From the NCBI RefSeq assembly GCF_051401765.1, contig NW_027480480.1:992001-1056000 (forward strand): DNA of 64,000 bases. Direction: 5' to 3'. Position 1 is the first letter of the stretch, and each line of letters begins with the position of its first letter. Both the position numbers and the translations under genes were made by a program. The DNA comes from Calliopsis andreniformis. Taxonomy: Eukaryota; Arthropoda; Insecta; Hymenoptera; Andrenidae. Positions 63,021 to 64,000 of the stretch are shown here, piece by piece. The notes under the pieces are model-generated. The model worked only from the letters and a program-made list of their open reading frames with translations, ran no database searches and was not told the origin of the DNA.

Positions 63021-64000
63021 GTATTGAAAACTGTGAATTGAGGACATTCTATTGAGGATTCAGGATTGACAATTGATTGTTGAGGACTGAGGGCTGAAGA
63101 TTGAGGATTCAGGATTGAGGATCCGGGATTGAGGCTTGAGGACTGAGGATTGAGGGTTGAGGATTGCGGATTGAGGATTGACTATTGAGGATTGAGGATT
63201 GAGGATGGAGGATTGAAGAGAGGACTGAGTGTTGAGGATTGAGCGATGAGAATTGATGTTTGAGGATTGAGATTTGATTATTGATCATTGTGTATTGAGT
63301 AATGAACCATGAGAATTCAGGATATTCTATTGAGTATTGAGAATTGATTATTGATGATTGAGTATTGAGGATTGATGGTTGAGGGGTGTGTGTTGAATAT
63401 TGAGGATTGAGGATTGAGGATTCAGGATTGAGGATTGAGGATTGAGAATTGAAGATTGAGTATTGAGGATTGAAGATTGACAATTGAGAATTGAGGATTG
63501 AGGATTGAGGATTGAGGATTGACGATTGAGGATTGAGTATTGAGGATTGAGGTTTGAGGAACAAGGATTGAGGATTGCGGGTTGAGGATTGAAGATTGAG
63601 TATTGAGGATTGATGGTTGAGGGGTGTGTGCTGAATATTGAGGATTGAGGATTGAGGATACAGGATTGAGGATTGAGGATTGAGGATTGAAGGTTGAGTA
63701 TTGAGGATTGAAGATTGAGGATTGAGGATTGCGGATTGAGGATTGAGGATTGAAGATTGAGGATAGGGGAATGAGGATTGTCGATTGAGGATTGAGTATT
63801 GGGGATTGAGAAATGAGGATTGAGGATTGAAGATTGAGTATTAAGGATTGAAGATTGAGGATTGAGGATTGAGGATTGAAGATTCAGTATTAAGGATTGA
63901 AGATTGCAGATTGAGTATTGAGGATTGAAGATTGAGGATTGGGGATTAAGGATTGAGGATTGAGTATTGAGGATTGAGGATTGAAGATTGAGGATTGAGG
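63021..64000 (+). repeat. Block O, copy 2 (runs off the window)
   Basis: Starts with the L1a-L2 hybrid (GAGGACATTC near 63,041), then repeats 58,838-59,729 at an offset of 4271 to the last base. The array continues beyond the window. Confidence 0.92.

Larger units (their letters stand above)
1..64000 (+). repeat. Heptanucleotide satellite array (GAGGATT)n with higher-order structure
   Basis: The whole window is made of degenerate copies of a 7-bp unit, consensus GAGGATT on the + strand, in one orientation. Pure runs rarely exceed about eight or nine units, for example near 37,420-37,465 and 55,685-55,735. Between them lie variant heptamers such as GAAGATT, GAGTATT, GAGGACT, GAGAATT, GATGATT and GACGATT. 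Even the odd-looking modules parse into sevens, with occasional 6-nt or 9-nt phase slips. The + strand is rich in G, A and T and poor in C. No rRNA, tRNA, transposon or unique coding sequence was seen. A satellite this long points to eukaryotic heterochromatin; the species is not identifiable from the sequence. Confidence 0.97.

Noticed and set aside
177..63318. GGATATTCTATTGAG landmark as a transposon end or protein-binding box of known type
   Set aside because: It stays in heptamer register (TTCTATT, GAGTATT), has no terminal inverted repeats or target-site duplications, and matches no motif I can name with confidence.
1..64000. CRISPR array
   Set aside because: There are no direct repeats separated by unique spacers. 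All sequence is repeat and the unit is 7 bp.
1..64000. Telomere proper
   Set aside because: The unit resembles telomere heptamers in G bias, but it is too degenerate, carries kilobase HOR structure, and does not match a standard telomere motif.
1..64000. Bacterial or phage region with operons, promoters or terminators
   Set aside because: No genes, ribosome binding sites or inverted repeats are present, and the strand asymmetry and satellite structure do not fit a prokaryotic locus.
1..64000. tRNA, rRNA or small RNA genes
   Set aside because: No conserved RNA motifs or palindromic stems were seen. The strand is too C-poor for stable hairpins.

Overview
The window holds no recognisable gene. 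All 64 kb is one continuous, head-to-tail satellite array built on a degenerate 7-bp unit, GAGGATT on the + strand (equivalently ATTGAGG; CCTCAAT on the - strand). The T-T-G-A core is the best conserved part. The other positions vary in a limited way (GAAGATT, GAGTATT, GAGGACT, GAGGGTT, GATGATT, GACGATT and so on). Orientation never flips and I found no unique sequence longer than a few heptamers. An array this long, with layered higher-order repeats (HORs), fits eukaryotic heterochromatin (pericentromeric, subtelomeric or sex-chromosome type). Nothing here identifies the species, and I do not recognise this heptamer as the named satellite of any particular organism.

Above the heptamer there are two further levels. 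The first is a set of recurring modules about 100-300 bp long, each a fixed order of variant heptamers. The clearest are an EcoRI-bearing module (L1a and L1b, with GAATTCAGGATATTC), its paralogue L2 (GTGAATTGAGGATATTC followed by GACAACTGATTGTTGAGG), and a GAGGACGAGGACTG module. L2 and L1a often sit about 250-280 bp apart as a cassette. The second level is kilobase-scale duplication: near-identical blocks 0.4-7 kb long, repeated at offsets from 0.4 to 17.6 kb.

Layout: 1-6.2 kb is built from blocks duplicated at offsets of 4.5, 1.7 and 0.9 kb, and it lacks true L2. 6.2-20.9 kb is a tandem duplication with an offset of 7.6-8.1 kb and a private CTTTGGGG module. 20.9-29.8 kb holds tandem duplications with offsets of 0.55, 2.27 and 0.81 kb. 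29.8-53.5 kb is a mosaic whose segments reappear 7.9, 8.5, 9.4, 14.2 and 16-17.6 kb away. 53.5-56.4 kb is a more diverged stretch. 56.4-59.3 kb has four successive L2-L1a cassettes. 58.8-64.0 kb contains a block that recurs at an offset of 4.27 kb and runs off the window end.

The long open frames on the - strand (up to 518 codons) follow from the arithmetic of the repeat. Seven is not divisible by three, so all three - frames read the same heptapeptide (N-P-Q-S-S-I-L), and all three + frames meet TGA every 21 nt. I do not annotate them as genes. The points of most interest are the reciprocal hybrid modules, the heptamer-multiple indels between copies, the nearly identical 2.4-kb block found twice 7.9 kb apart, and the frame-independent coding property. 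Block boundaries were read by eye and are good to about 10-30 bp.
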